Shown here: positions 1-10,560 of the stretch, piece by piece
Numbering within the stretch: position 1 is the stretch's first letter
How the letters are laid out: every line of letters begins with the position of its first letter
DNA from: Panopea generosa
Lineage: Eukaryota; Mollusca; Bivalvia; Adapedonta; Hiatellidae
NCBI GenBank assembly: GCA_029582155.1
Contig: CM055895.1
Span: 43,894,578 to 43,958,577, forward strand
Reading direction: 5' to 3'
DNA length: 64,000 nucleotides
Notes under the pieces: generated by a model
Told to the model about the DNA's origin: nothing
The model's database searches: none
What the model saw: the letters and a program-made list of their open reading frames with translations, nothing else
Program-made: the position numbers and the translations under genes

Positions 1-480
1 ATGTTATCACTTAATATAGAATATCTAACACATTGAGCTTTTCAACACTATCTACAAGGCAACTATTATCATAAAACTATACCGGTATTTTTTTGTAAAC
101 CTTTTCCGTGTTGCTATGTTTTTGGTACTGTACCAATTTCGTGTTTTTTCTAGTTGAATTAAATAAACATCAGTACGTCTTGATGGTATCATTAAATACA
201 AGTGAAATATCAACTTAAAATGCACCCAACAATTACGCTATTGTCTTAGGTTTTAAAACAAGGAATGCAAATTGTAAATTAATGGTACTATATCTCGTAA
301 TTGAATCAGATAATTGTATGCATGTTCAACTAGAATAAATAATGTTTAACTATCCTGATAAAGCATTTTATGTTGATACTATTAAGTGGTTAGAATGAGT
401 CATCAACATTGGAATAAAAATGTTAACAATATTTGTGTTTAAATGATTATATGAGCATATTTGACAATTGATAGGCTAAG
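1..480. repeat. Segmental duplication copy A, part 1
   Basis: No gene seen. This stretch aligns by eye with 10,561-11,030 (copy B). Both contain the run around 'ctgtaccaatttcgtg', then 'tctagttgaatt' and 'aataaacatcagtacgtc' or a close variant, in the same order and spacing. A weaker match exists at about 15,830-15,960 (copy C). The homology begins at base 1, so the duplicated unit probably extends left of the window. Small indels and scattered substitutions indicate an old duplication. No open frame is shared between the copies, which argues against coding function. Confidence 0.75.
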
Positions 481-492
481 CCCTATGGGTCT

Positions 493-837
493 GTTTCACT
501 AAACATCATAAGATGAGATTTTCCTCAACTCAAAACGATTCAATTTTTCTAAATGATGACCGGAACAAACATTTACTCAGTGGTAAAGAAATCAGTTTTA
601 CTAAATGTCTCAGCTTAAGATTGTCCTCAGTGCAAAGTTTGAAAGGCAATATATAAATGATTCATCTTCATCTACATTGATCATTTTGTACTTTGTCATT
701 GACTAATGAATACAAATAATTATATGTAGTGACTTCATTTTTGACTGGTCATATAAAATGCAATGAGTCAATGTTATCATTAAGAGAAATTGAACTTGAG
801 TTGAGGAAAATGTCAGAATGAAATGTTTAGTAAAAGC
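493..837. mobile_element. Foldback/MITE-like element with imperfect inverted ends
   Basis: The left end (493-550) and the reverse complement of the right end (783-837) share 'actaaacat', 'attttcctcaactcaa' and 'ttcaattt' in the same order, giving about 55-bp imperfect terminal inverted repeats around a 230-bp core. The core has a further related piece near 600-640. A similar single arm occurs at about 55,618-55,660. Copy B has no equivalent at its matching position (about 11,030), consistent with insertion into copy A. No transposase is encoded. I cannot assign a superfamily, and no clear target-site duplication was identified. The short open frame at 818-1033 overlaps the right arm and is not a credible gene. 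Confidence 0.55.
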
Positions 838-1203
838 GGCCATAGTTATTTTCTTTAACTACTCCCCGGATATACTTAATTCATTTACATTGATTGTGAA
901 ATATATTGTTAGAATTTATACAAACGTCCTTCGTATAACCAATTCTAAGCAATTGTGGATAAATACCTTAATCAATGTAAAAATCATCGGAACAAATACC
1001 AACACGATCCTGGGTCAGATGAGTGTAACTTGACAACGCTCTGCTTGACATTCACCCGCTTTAAAGGATACTGAACCAGGTGTTTTGTACTTCAGCAATA
1101 TACTTCATCTATAAAAATGTGAAGATAATATCAAGTAACTCATAATCAACATTATGGTATAAAGCACTTGGGTGGATAAAATGAAGACGGCGCTCGAAAA
1201 ATT
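838..1203. other. Non-coding; includes segment inverted relative to copy B
   Basis: No gene seen. Bases of about 870-1,000 read in reverse complement resemble 11,120-11,225 in copy B: the shared run 'atatatttcacaatcaatgtaaa' (in pieces) and a 'gaattggttat'-like string appear in opposite orientation. This is either a local inversion between the paralogs or two independent insertions of the same dispersed repeat in opposite orientations. A related string also occurs near 49,345-49,380. Confidence 0.4.
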
Positions 1204-1402
1204 CAATGATTGATTGATTGAATATTTAGCGTCATTTTATGTCATTGAGGACTAACGGACGATTAACCAGTACTTGAACACACCTATCTCCTCTCGAACT
1301 AACAACTTTCCTACTGAATCAGCTTTGAGAGCCCAAGAGAGAATGGTTCGATTAAACGATCGTTTGTTAGTCCTTGATGGCATCAAACTAATGTCAAATA
1401 TT
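1204..1402. mobile_element. Two SINE-I tail fragments, head to head
   Basis: 1,204-1,330 is a minus-strand copy of the 3' half of the dispersed SINE I family, recognised by the complement of its ending 'gacgctaaatattcaa' and of the 'gtgtgctcgagtactgg' segment. About 35 bp internal to it are missing. 1,331-1,402 is a plus-strand tail with the landmarks 'gatcgt(t/c)tgttagtcc' and 'gatggcat'. The pair forms a natural inverted repeat. No tRNA-like head remains in either piece, so both are truncated copies. Confidence 0.65.
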
Positions 1403-1414
1403 ACCACTGAAAGA

Positions 1415-2470
1415 CACATTAATATATTCATAAAATGAGAAAACTAACATAGTTAATCAACCGACTACAAAACAGAACCATATTATCATTTATCATCCGT
1501 ATCGGAAGCCTATGTATGGTTTTCTCAATTTAATTTGGAATGGCTCCTTTAATTCTTAGTATGTGTTGATATTTGGACGGTAGCCATTTAATTCAGTTCC
1601 ACAATGACGATAACGACATACGCAGTGGTTTATAAATGGAGCTTGTTTGTACAAAATGCCAATGTATGAATTAAATCATACAAAGTAAACTGAACACAAA
1701 CAAATATTCAGAAACTCTTACAAATGTTTTGATATAATCTTAATACCTATTTTTATAAGTACAATATTTTTTTTGTTGTAATACACGCAACGTCGAATCG
1801 GCACCTATGAATTAAATATAAAGCATATCTCATCTTTAATGATACTTTGTATAGTTTATTACAAATAATATATATTATTATCAATCAATGAAGATTTATC
1901 ATGCCAAAAGAGAGTAAAACATTCTATATATATAGTGAGATTTAATTTTCTTTTTCAAATTAATCATTGAATTACGCATTGTGATGGTTTGATATTTTCA
2001 AATTGGCTATTTATTAACTATAAATAATCCATAATATGTTTACAATATCACTAACACCACCTAAGTAAAGTTTTTATGTGTTTATTTTATTCATTTATAG
2101 TTAAAACCCTAACGTACTTATACATATTTTAGCCAGGTAAACAGAAACACTGTTTTTCTTACCTTCTGTACAAATTGGTACGTTTGTGCTTAATTTCTTT
2201 GTAAACGTATACCCAGCCAATGCATCATATCCAATGGAATCTTGAAACCGGTGTCACGTGAGTATCACACGCAATAAGTGGATTCCACGTGGTACTTGTT
2301 GGATCCCCATACATCTGAGGCGGTCACACGAATTTATATTTGATTTTTATGTATCACTTACATTCTTTGTAGGTATTAATTTTTTGGAGAAAAAAGTGTG
2401 TTTTAGTCGAAACTATTCTTTTTTAATATTCATTTGCCGTGTGTTACCAATCCGCCATCTGCGAAACTTT
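1415..2470. repeat. Segmental duplication copy A, part 2
   Basis: No gene seen. It aligns with 11,275-12,345 of copy B. Landmarks shared in order are 'gtgttgatatttgga', 'gccattt(a/t)attcagttccac', 'cgtcgaatcggcacct', 'attacgcattgtg' and 'cacacgcaat'. Part of it also aligns with copy C (17,740-18,000). The frames at 2258-2506 and 11278-11466 are not preserved in the partner copy. Confidence 0.75.
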
Positions 2471-4340
2471 TCTTCGGTTCGTATTAATTTCTTAAATATA
2501 ATATAATATCATGGTTATATAATTTTATTTGTCCACTCAATACACAAAGCGAGGTTAACGATTAAAAATGTACATGGCATTTTTTTAAAAAAAATTGAAA
2601 TTAAAAGATTGAGCAGTAAGAGGTAGGAAATGTTAACCGGACGATAATCATAAAACATAAAAGATTGTTGAACTGTGTTTAATACGAACCAGGTAAAATT
2701 GAGCATGTAGCCATTTGTGAGTGAACATCCATAAATTAGAAGTAAATGTTTACAAATGTTTTACAGGAAAAAGCAAAGAAACTAATAACAATATCCTTAT
2801 GAAAAACAGAACGTAAGCAAACGATAAAAAGGCAGACTCGGTTTTACTCGTACTAAGTTTGTTCATGAGAAATAATAAACACATACCGCTCCTCTCACTC
2901 CTCGCATCGTTTTCAACGGTATTCTATTTGCGTACTAAGTCTGTTCGTGAGAAATAGTTAATAAATACCGTTTCTCACACTCTTCATATCGGTTTCAATG
3001 GTATTCTATTCTCGTACTAAATCTGCTCATGAGAAATAAGGAACACATACCGCTCCTCGCACTTCTCACACTTTTCGCATCGGTTTCAACGGTATTCTAT
3101 TCTCATACTAAGTCTGTTCATGAAAAATAATGAACAAATACCGCTTCTCGCACTCCTTGCATCGGTTTCAACGGTATTCTATTCTCGTACTAAGGCTGTT
3201 CATGAGAAATAATGAACACACACCGCTCCTCGCACTTCTAGCATCGGTTTCAACGGTATTCTATTCTCGTACTAAGGCTGTTCATGAGAAATAATGAACA
3301 CACACCGCTCCTCGCACTTCTCGCATCGGTTTCAACGGTATTCTATTCTCGTACTAAGTCTGTTCATGAGAAATAATGAACACACACCGCTCCTCGCACT
3401 TCTCGCATCGGTTTCAACGGTATTATATTCTCATACTAAGTCTGTTCATGAAAAATAATGAACACATACCGCTCCTCACACTCCTCGCATCGGTTTCAAC
3501 GGTATTCTATTCTCGTACTAAGTCTGTTAATGAGAAATAATGAACACACACCGCTCCTCGCACTTCTAGCATCGGTTTCAACGGTATTCTATTCTCGTAT
3601 TAAATATGTTCATGCGAAATAATGAACATATATCGCTCCTCACAACTCTTGCATCGGTGTCAACGGTATTCTATTCTTGTACTAAGTCTGTTCATGAGAA
3701 ATAATGAACACATACCGCTCCTCGCACTTCTTGCATCGGTTTCAATTGTATTCTATTCTCGTACTGAGTCTGTTCATAAGAAATAATGAACACATGCCGC
3801 TCCTCGCACTTCTTGCATCGGTTTCAATGGTATTCTATTCTCGTACTAAGTCTGTTCCTGAGAAATAATGATCACACACCGCTCCTCGCACTCCTTGCAT
3901 CTGTTTCAACGGTATTCTATTCTCGTACAAAGTCTGTTCATGCGAAATAATGAACACACACCGCTCCTCGCACTTCTAGCATCGGTTTCAACGGTATTCT
4001 ATTCTCGTACTAAGTCTGTTCCTAAGAAATAATGAACACACACCGCTCCTCGCACTCCTCGTATTGGTTTCAACGGTATTCTATTCTCGTACTAAGTCTG
4101 TTCATGCGAAATAATGAACACACACCACTCCTCGCACTCCTCGCATCGGTTTCAACGGTATTCTATTCTCGTACTAAGTCTGTTCATGCGAAATAATGAA
4201 CACACACCGCTCCTTGCATTCCTCGCACTCCTCGCATCGGTTTAAACGGTGTTCTATTCTCGAGCAGCACAGAATTAAGTCCATGATTCCAAGCAATCAA
4301 AAATAATTGGTATGATATACAATAGTTGAAACATTTATTA
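2471..4340. mobile_element. About 1.87-kb insertion in copy A, absent from copy B
   Basis: Copy B runs directly from the 'caatccgtcattccg' area (about 12,335) into 'aataaagtgtgttagttatt' (about 12,380). The corresponding two points in copy A are about 2,455 and 4,355. The extra DNA consists of roughly 375 bp of unique AT-rich sequence, the 82-bp array, and about 80 bp of right flank. I could not find convincing terminal inverted repeats or a target duplication, so the mechanism is open. A non-autonomous element carrying internal tandem repeats is one possibility; deletion from copy B is the alternative. Confidence 0.6.
2847..4262. repeat. 82-bp tandem repeat array, about 17 copies
   Basis: Each monomer begins 'ctcgtactaagtctgttcat' and ends near 'ggtttcaacggtattctatt'. 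The period counts as 82 bp, and most copies differ by only a few bases. Some copies carry small changes; the first and last copies are the most diverged, as expected for an array edge, and the last carries a duplicated 'cctcgcact' piece. Every good monomer contains a perfect 7-bp inverted repeat, TGTTCAT and ATGAACA, separated by the 8 bases 'gagaaata'. No coding function is supported. Confidence 0.95.
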
Positions 4341-4985
4341 TTAATTTATATATAATAAAGCTTGTTAGTTATTGGATAAGTTAAGAGTTTATGATAGTTA
4401 TTTATTTGTTATTTATCTATATACTTACTAGGCATGGTGCCATATCGTAAGTGATTTACTAATTGAAGCAAGTGGAATATGTTAGCCTATAATACACAAA
4501 CTTATTGTATTTAAAGATATGATATAAGCGAAATATGTTCATAGTAATTGTATAGAATTTGATAACGATTCAAATACGTAAATATAGAAAGGTTTAATGT
4601 AGTTTTGATCATTGAAAAATGCTGAGTTTTATTGTCATCTCTTCTGTATGTATATTCAAGCATTGGTGTAAACATATTTTATTGCATAATTCACATAGCA
4701 AACGGGTTGGGCCGCAACATTAGTTACGACTCTCCCCCTGGAATATACAAATAACATTAGATGGCAATTATAACATTCATTACGATTTAAGTATTGTATA
4801 CATGATCATTCATTTATTGCTTAATCGGGGCTGTGTTCTTTGAATATTTGTTCTCAAGTTTGACATTTATTGACATGACATTGTTCATAGAAGTACAATG
4901 CTGTATATAAATATAAGCCATTAGGAATATGACATTGAACATACTCATTTAAGACTGACCTTGCCCTACATATATTCACTGCAGA
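4341..4985. repeat. Segmental duplication copy A, part 3
   Basis: No gene seen. It aligns with 12,363-12,890: 'ggataagttaagagttta', 'actaggcatggtgc' and 'ccttaccctacata' or close variants occur in the same order. Copy A has extra sequence at about 4,620-4,800 relative to B. Confidence 0.7.
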
Positions 4986-4990
4986 CAAAG

Positions 4991-5254
4991 ACGGATTTAG
5001 TCGATAGCGCGTTTGACTATTAACTGAGGAGTTGTGAGTTAGAATCCCAACCTAGCTACATCTGTTGTACTCAATCAGGTCCGGTTAGCTGTGTCGGTAG
5101 CAGGTAGGGGCTGTTAGTTAAAATCTCATCCCGTCAACAGTCTTCGTCAATATTGATACACGATATTGCGTCACATCTCGATAAGTCGTTAGTTCAAGAA
5201 ACCAAGGAAATATTCGCCCTCGATAGCCTATGAAGACACTAAATATTCAAACAA
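4991..5254 (+). mobile_element. SINE I copy (tRNA-derived), double head
   Basis: A tRNA-like head (degenerate A box 'tagtcgatagcgcg', B box 'gtgagttagaatccc') is followed by part of a second head ('ggtccggttagct', 5,079-5,125), then the family body ('cacgatattgcgtcaca') and the 3' end 'gacactaaatattcaaac'. The same double head is present at the matching place in copy B (12,895-13,258), so the insertion predates the A/B duplication. The head is too decayed to be a working tRNA. Confidence 0.8.
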
Positions 5255-6300
5255 TACAGTAACAGTACGAAAATGCAATATTGTCTCAGCAGATTATAGT
5301 TTTGTCACGTTCTCTATGCCTCACCTGATAAACTTTACAGGGAAAGGCATTCACCGGTTATTATCTATGTTTATAGGGTAAAAACCTTAAGTTAATAATT
5401 GACCACAATCTCCGCGGGTTGAACTGTTATATTTGTATCATTCGAACATCGACGTCGAGGCACCTCTACAATTATCGGGGGCACACCTATGTAACCGATC
5501 AAACACTACAAACGGTTGAACATTACATATTAAAGCATTCATCTCTGTCATAAATTATATCAATTTGTCGTGAAAAATTTCATGATAATTATTTAAATCT
5601 GCACCAATACCATTCATCTGATAAAGTACTTGAAATCATCTACTTTTCAATTAATTGTTGATTTTATTTTAATCTCATTTTTATCACATTATATGGTTAA
5701 TATCGATAAATGAGCAACATTCAATTAACAAACCAGTTTGCCACAGGCACCATAGCAGATTCACTTTTATTTTTTACTTTGATGGAGACGTCTAATGTGT
5801 TATCTGTAAGACTCGCGGTTCGATAACACTTGTTTGTGGTAGTAAATATTAAGGAGTTTTGAAATGCACGTACGGTAACAGTTAAAACCATGGGTGTTCT
5901 TCTTTTTATATTTATCCAAGGGTTATAAACTGTTCTTTTATCTTATATTTTCTTTTTGCAATGTACAAAACATGTTTTTTATTCTATAGCTTCAAGTAAA
6001 ACATGTAATTTAAGCTGTATATGGTATTAGCATGATGTACACAGTGTGTCAAAATGCAAACCAAATATTAAAATGTATAAGTTCAAAAAGGGACGACACA
6101 TGCTTACAAACTGATCATTTTCCTAATTTTGCCTGATTAGTATTTAAAGAAATGACAGTGTATTTTAAATTGCTTAAAAATCATATTTCAAATTTGTTAA
6201 GGTTTTGCATATTTTCTTATATAAATGAATCAGGTACAATCTGATTAGCGGCTTACATTCTCTGTCAATGTTTTTTTGATACACTGCTTGAAACACAGCG
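5255..6300. repeat. Segmental duplication copy A, part 4
   Basis: No gene seen. It aligns with 13,259-14,222. The clearest shared stretch is 5,715-5,860 with 13,745-13,880, including 'gacaaaccagtttgccacag' or a variant, 'gtctaatgtgttatctg' and 'cgcggttcgataacac'. The latter strings are nearly identical, the best-preserved part of the duplication. Confidence 0.75.
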
Positions 6301-6302
6301 AA

Positions 6303-6475
6303 TCTAATAGTCTGTAAAAACGGACTCAGCTCGCCCGATTTGGTCCGGTAAACAGCAACATTAAGAAAGCCACATTTCAGCATGTTGATTGGTCATTTGT
6401 TTCAATTGACGTTTTAATGACGTCAAAGTTTATCAAGCGTTTAATTGCTATGGATAGTGGGACAGGCATATAATT
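6303..6475 (+). repeat. Dispersed repeat R, copy 1
   Basis: It shares with 54,740-54,910 the ordered strings 'ctaat..tctgta', 'cccgatt.ggtccg', 'aaagccacattt', 'gattggtca' and 'gggacag..ata'. Copy 1 has a degraded version of the 10-bp hairpin seen in the 54.7-kb copy. A third, internally deleted copy lies at 14,225-14,293 at the matching position of copy B. It has no coding content. It is probably a non-autonomous DNA element, superfamily unknown. Confidence 0.6.
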
Positions 6476-6480
6476 ACACT

Positions 6481-7969
6481 TAGCATCTGATTTGATACTC
6501 ATTTCGACCCCTTGCAGCATAAAGATGCTATGTGCCTTCATGTTTCATATACACATACAATCTTTATGCCCCGAGACGTCGATTTGGACTGTACTGATGA
6601 GTTAAATTAAAACTGTTGTTTGACTTTGGAGTCTCAAATATTACAGTTTTTATCTTCCGTTATTTTCTTCCGTTTTTATCTTCCGTTATTTCCTTCAAGC
6701 ATATTATTGCCCAGTTAATAACTGTGAGTCATTATTACTGCTCTTTGTAACGGTTACACTATACACAATTATACACACTTATTGTTTCACTTTAGATGAC
6801 ACGTCTTTTCATCATTAACGACATGTTACGCTTCATAAAAAGAAGGCACCAAATGAAAACTATGGAGAATTTGTGTATATCCGTATACACATACTAACAA
6901 TCATCAAAGTAGTGTGGTGTCCATTGTGCGACTATGGTTACAGCGCTGGCTTAATATCTTATTTTCTACTTATGGGTATTACTATATTAAAATGATATTG
7001 TATGTATGATTGATTGGTATATATATTTCTTTGCTACAGTAGTCTCGAAACTGGCTTTGCGTATGAATAAGTAATTTTAATACATAATTGTGTAAAGTCA
7101 TAGCGCATATATAATAACTGTCTCCTTTACTTGCGCCACGTTCACAGAGCTTTTGCATATTGCATATATTATATGTTTTATTGGTGTGATGCATTTAATA
7201 TAATTTTGGGGCAAAGTGTAAATAACCCCAAGCAATAATGAATACCTTTCAGGACATGCTAGTTTATTACTAACATTATTGTCACCATTTCTACGGGACA
7301 TTGATGTTGAATATAAACAATTTTAAGCCATTCTTTTTTCTATTTATTCACTTGTTAATTAAAATATTTCAGAATCTGGTGTCGTCCTTACCGGTTGTCC
7401 ATTATTCTATTAAATTGATATTTCTTGAAAAAAAAAAGTTTACCGAATTGATTCGCTAGGCAGATTAAATTTCAAGTTTAATTCCTGTTAAAAAAATACT
7501 ATCTCAATAAACATAAATCCTTCATTTTGTTACACCTTACTTTTCTTTGTTTTTGTTTTCATTTCCTTGATTGACTTCAATAAAAAAACTAATATGACAG
7601 GATACATAGCATTCAAACATCTCAGCCACCAAAGCAGCACAAAAAAACCCCAACACACAGTCAATATAAAAAAACACTAATTCACTAGGAAGTCTCCATC
7701 TGGTTAACAGGTGACCCAACCTCGCATTCGGAACACCTCGGTGGTTGAATGGTTGTTAGGTGATATGATTATGAAAGGTGCATGTACTGATTGACATCAA
7801 AATGCGTTATTGCCATAGGCACTAACAAAATAATGGGTTAGGAAATTGAACATATTTTGGGATACTTTTGTGATACTGTAAAACTACCCAAGACTATCTC
7901 GGTGTTCTTGTTTCATCAAAGTGTTAAATATGGTAAATTAATTAAATTTCCGTTGTCATGAACTTAATC
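6481..7969. other. Non-coding AT-rich interval with small repeats
   Basis: No gene seen. 6,646-6,697 is a 26-bp direct tandem duplication beginning 'gtttttatcttccgttattt' with about two differences. 7,585-7,735 faintly resembles 19,385-19,545 ('agcattcaaa', 'accaaagcagca', 'ccaacctc'), so it is probably another dispersed repeat family. The short minus-strand frames at 6982-7301 and 7537-7719 lack any recognisable domain. Confidence 0.5.
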
Positions 7970-7971
7970 CA

Positions 7972-8096
7972 ACTTTATGTGAGAAAGATTGCCAGTTACT
8001 TGTGGGATGATGGCTGTTCTATTTGGATTCATTCTAACCATAAAACTTGCCATATGTAACTCGAAATGTATTGAAAATGGCGTTAAAGCCAATTAA
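7972..8096 (+). mobile_element. SINE III tail fragment
   Basis: It matches the 3' half of the Leu-tRNA-derived SINE at 55,878-56,100: 'actttatgtgagaaag', 'cagttactt', 'gccatat.taac' and 'aaatgtattgaaaatgg'. The tRNA head is missing. Confidence 0.6.
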
Positions 8097-9258
8097 GAAA
8101 TATAACAAATTAAACGTAACGACTGTTTTCATTCAAACGCGGTTTTACTCTAAATCAAACTCTTGCTTCTCAAATTTGTAAATTATAGGCAAAGATATAC
8201 GAGAATAAAAAAAAACTACTAACAAGATAATTTGTTATCAAAATATTTGATATGAAGACATTAAAAATGTATTTTTGTCTGGTACGTGCTGAGCATAATG
8301 ACGGTTCCATGCAGTTGGATTGATAATAAATTTAAGTGATATAGCTATGATCCAGCGTTAGGTATTGATAAATGATCCAATTAAGCAACTGATTTATACG
8401 TCTTGATTCCACTGGCATGATACTCGTTTTCATTCAGATTTGATCTAAGTTGATACTCCTAACGGTGCGTTTATGCTATTATGTTGTTGTTTAAACATAT
8501 TTAGGCGAAGGGCCACGGAATAAGTGCTCTTGTAATTGACGACAGTTGGGCGTGATAGCCGATAAAAAGCCGTGTTATTCATGTTTTTCTAAGTGAAAAA
8601 AATGGACCATTTACATGTTCTTTGAATCGTATTATGCAAATGATTGATATTAATTCATTAAATAATCTAAATGAAAGAAATGAAGTTAAGATTTTATTTT
8701 TTTTGACCAATGCACTACCATAATTTTAGGAGAAAAGTAGGAGTCAAGTAGCACATATTAAGAGATTTTTTATGTATCTATACCCCAGTTTCCAAGCATC
8801 ATTTTTATTCCTAAATTCATAACACAATTATGACAATGCTTTCAATATGTTAAATAAATAAATAATGTCATTCAAATAGAAGAATAAGTATAAAATAAGA
8901 GACATGCATTTTCAAAGAAGAAACAGTGAATATTTATAACTGCTATCATGAAACTACCCCACGGTGTGCAGGATACATGTATTTATGGTTTAAGATGAGT
9001 TTGTCGTGAATTCACATTTGTTTAATTGTTGGGGTGTATGGGTTAGTGCTTTACTTGGTTTTGATTAATATTTCTGCGTATCACAATAATATAAGTAAAC
9101 TATATTCTACAGCAAATAAAACGATGAACTGCTATTGAATATTCTTCTTATTTAAAACAACCAATATTTCTTTCGTTCAAATTATATTTAACAATGGCTT
9201 GGCTATGCATACATTATCTATATACATGCTTATACTAATAAATTACGACTCCCCGCCT
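8097..9258. other. Non-coding AT-rich interval
   Basis: I see no gene, transposon protein or tandem array here. It is low-complexity AT-rich DNA with short homopolymers. Confidence 0.5.
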
Positions 9259-9387
9259 ACTTGAGGAGATGGGTGTGCTCTAGTACTGGTTAACATTCAA
9301 GGATCACATGAAAGGATGGTTTGGTTAATTGATCTTCTGTTTTAATAAGGAATCAATGGCATAAATATGACGCTAAATATTCCAACC
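9259..9387 (+). mobile_element. SINE I tail fragment
   Basis: Contains the family landmarks 'gggtgtgctctagtactggt', 'taacattcaaggatcac' and the terminus 'gacgctaaatattccaac'. It is 5'-truncated, with no tRNA head. Confidence 0.75.
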
Positions 9388-9555
9388 AAAAGATTTCCTT
9401 CCAATACTTACAATGAGAACTACCCCACTTAACCGTTACTGCATTTCGTTCATTATGGTAAATAGCAAGGATGATCAAAGCATATAATAAAGGAATGCAT
9501 GTTGTATTGTTGGCAATAATGTCCATTACAACGTGCTTATTTCAAATAATGTACT

Positions 9556-9842
9556 TGTTTGAAATATTGCGTCATTGCTTATGCCATCAAGGGCTAACAT
9601 ATGATCAGTTAACCTAACCACTGTTTCAGTACTCGAGCTTATCTATCTCCGCAAGTAACTGATAACTTTCCCACTTGATTCAGCGGTGGAAAACGAATGG
9701 CAGTGAAACGCAATATTCGTATATCAATCATCACGAAGACGGTTACCGGCTGGGGATTCGAACTCGCAATCCCTAGATTGATAGTCAGATGCACTACGGA
9801 CTGATTCGAAATCACAACCCCTACCCAGTACTGGCTAAGCTA
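9556..9842 (-). mobile_element. SINE I copy, near full length, with extra head
   Basis: Read on the minus strand, it has a tRNA-like head with B box 'gagttcgaatcccc', the body with the complement of 'cacttgattcagcggtg', the segment 'gctcgagtactg' and the 3' end with 'aatatt'. A second partial head lies at 9,803-9,842. The ~90-bp stretch at 9,388-9,555 between this copy and the previous plus-strand one is unremarkable. Confidence 0.8.
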
Positions 9843-10560
9843 ATCTTATATATTAAAACAATGAGAGATGAATAAAAAAAGTCATGATAAGACAGCACTT
9901 GTGACTTTAAATAAGTAAGTTAGTGCAAAAAAATTGCAAATAAAAATCAGACATATAGTGTTACGATTTATTACGTATTATATTGCAGAAACCTTACACA
10001 TTTACCAATAACTCTGAGTATATATATTCACTTACACAATACTTAGCAGAAAACAATGCACAATTATCTAAAGTAATAAATCACGTTCATCCAAATACTA
10101 TCAGTAAATTGTCGGTATTTAAAATGTGATTATGAGATGTGCCCACTTATCATTAATGACATATCAATTCACATCTCAACATATCTATCAATCAATCTGC
10201 TTTACATTCATGAGTTTTTTGTACGATAAGCATTTAGAACTGTACTGTGAAAACTGAAATATGGTATAAATAAATTCTAGTGATTCACCATTTTGAAACA
10301 TTGTTAGAAATTGCAATATGTGCAAATTATATATCGGCTTTCAATGTCAAAAGATTGAAGAGTGTTAAGACTTTTTTTCGATCTTAATCTTTATCAATAT
10401 ATATATTTTTTACATTCAATATTTTGTATTATTTCTACTTTTAATGACTCAATGGAGAGGAGTGACACATGTTTAAATGATTCAGTATTGATATTTGATG
10501 CCATACGCACGTGTGGTTGACTTTTATCATAGTTTACTTTAAATTAATAATAAAAATATT
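9843..10560. other. Non-coding AT-rich interval
   Basis: No gene or recognisable element seen. The right edge is where copy B of the segmental duplication starts. Confidence 0.5.

Noticed and set aside
818-1033. 71-codon plus frame
   Set aside because: It overlaps the right arm of the foldback element and a dispersed repeat segment; there is no domain or conservation in copy B.
2847-4262. CRISPR-like array
   Set aside because: Units are contiguous with no unique spacers and the context is eukaryotic; it is a plain tandem repeat.
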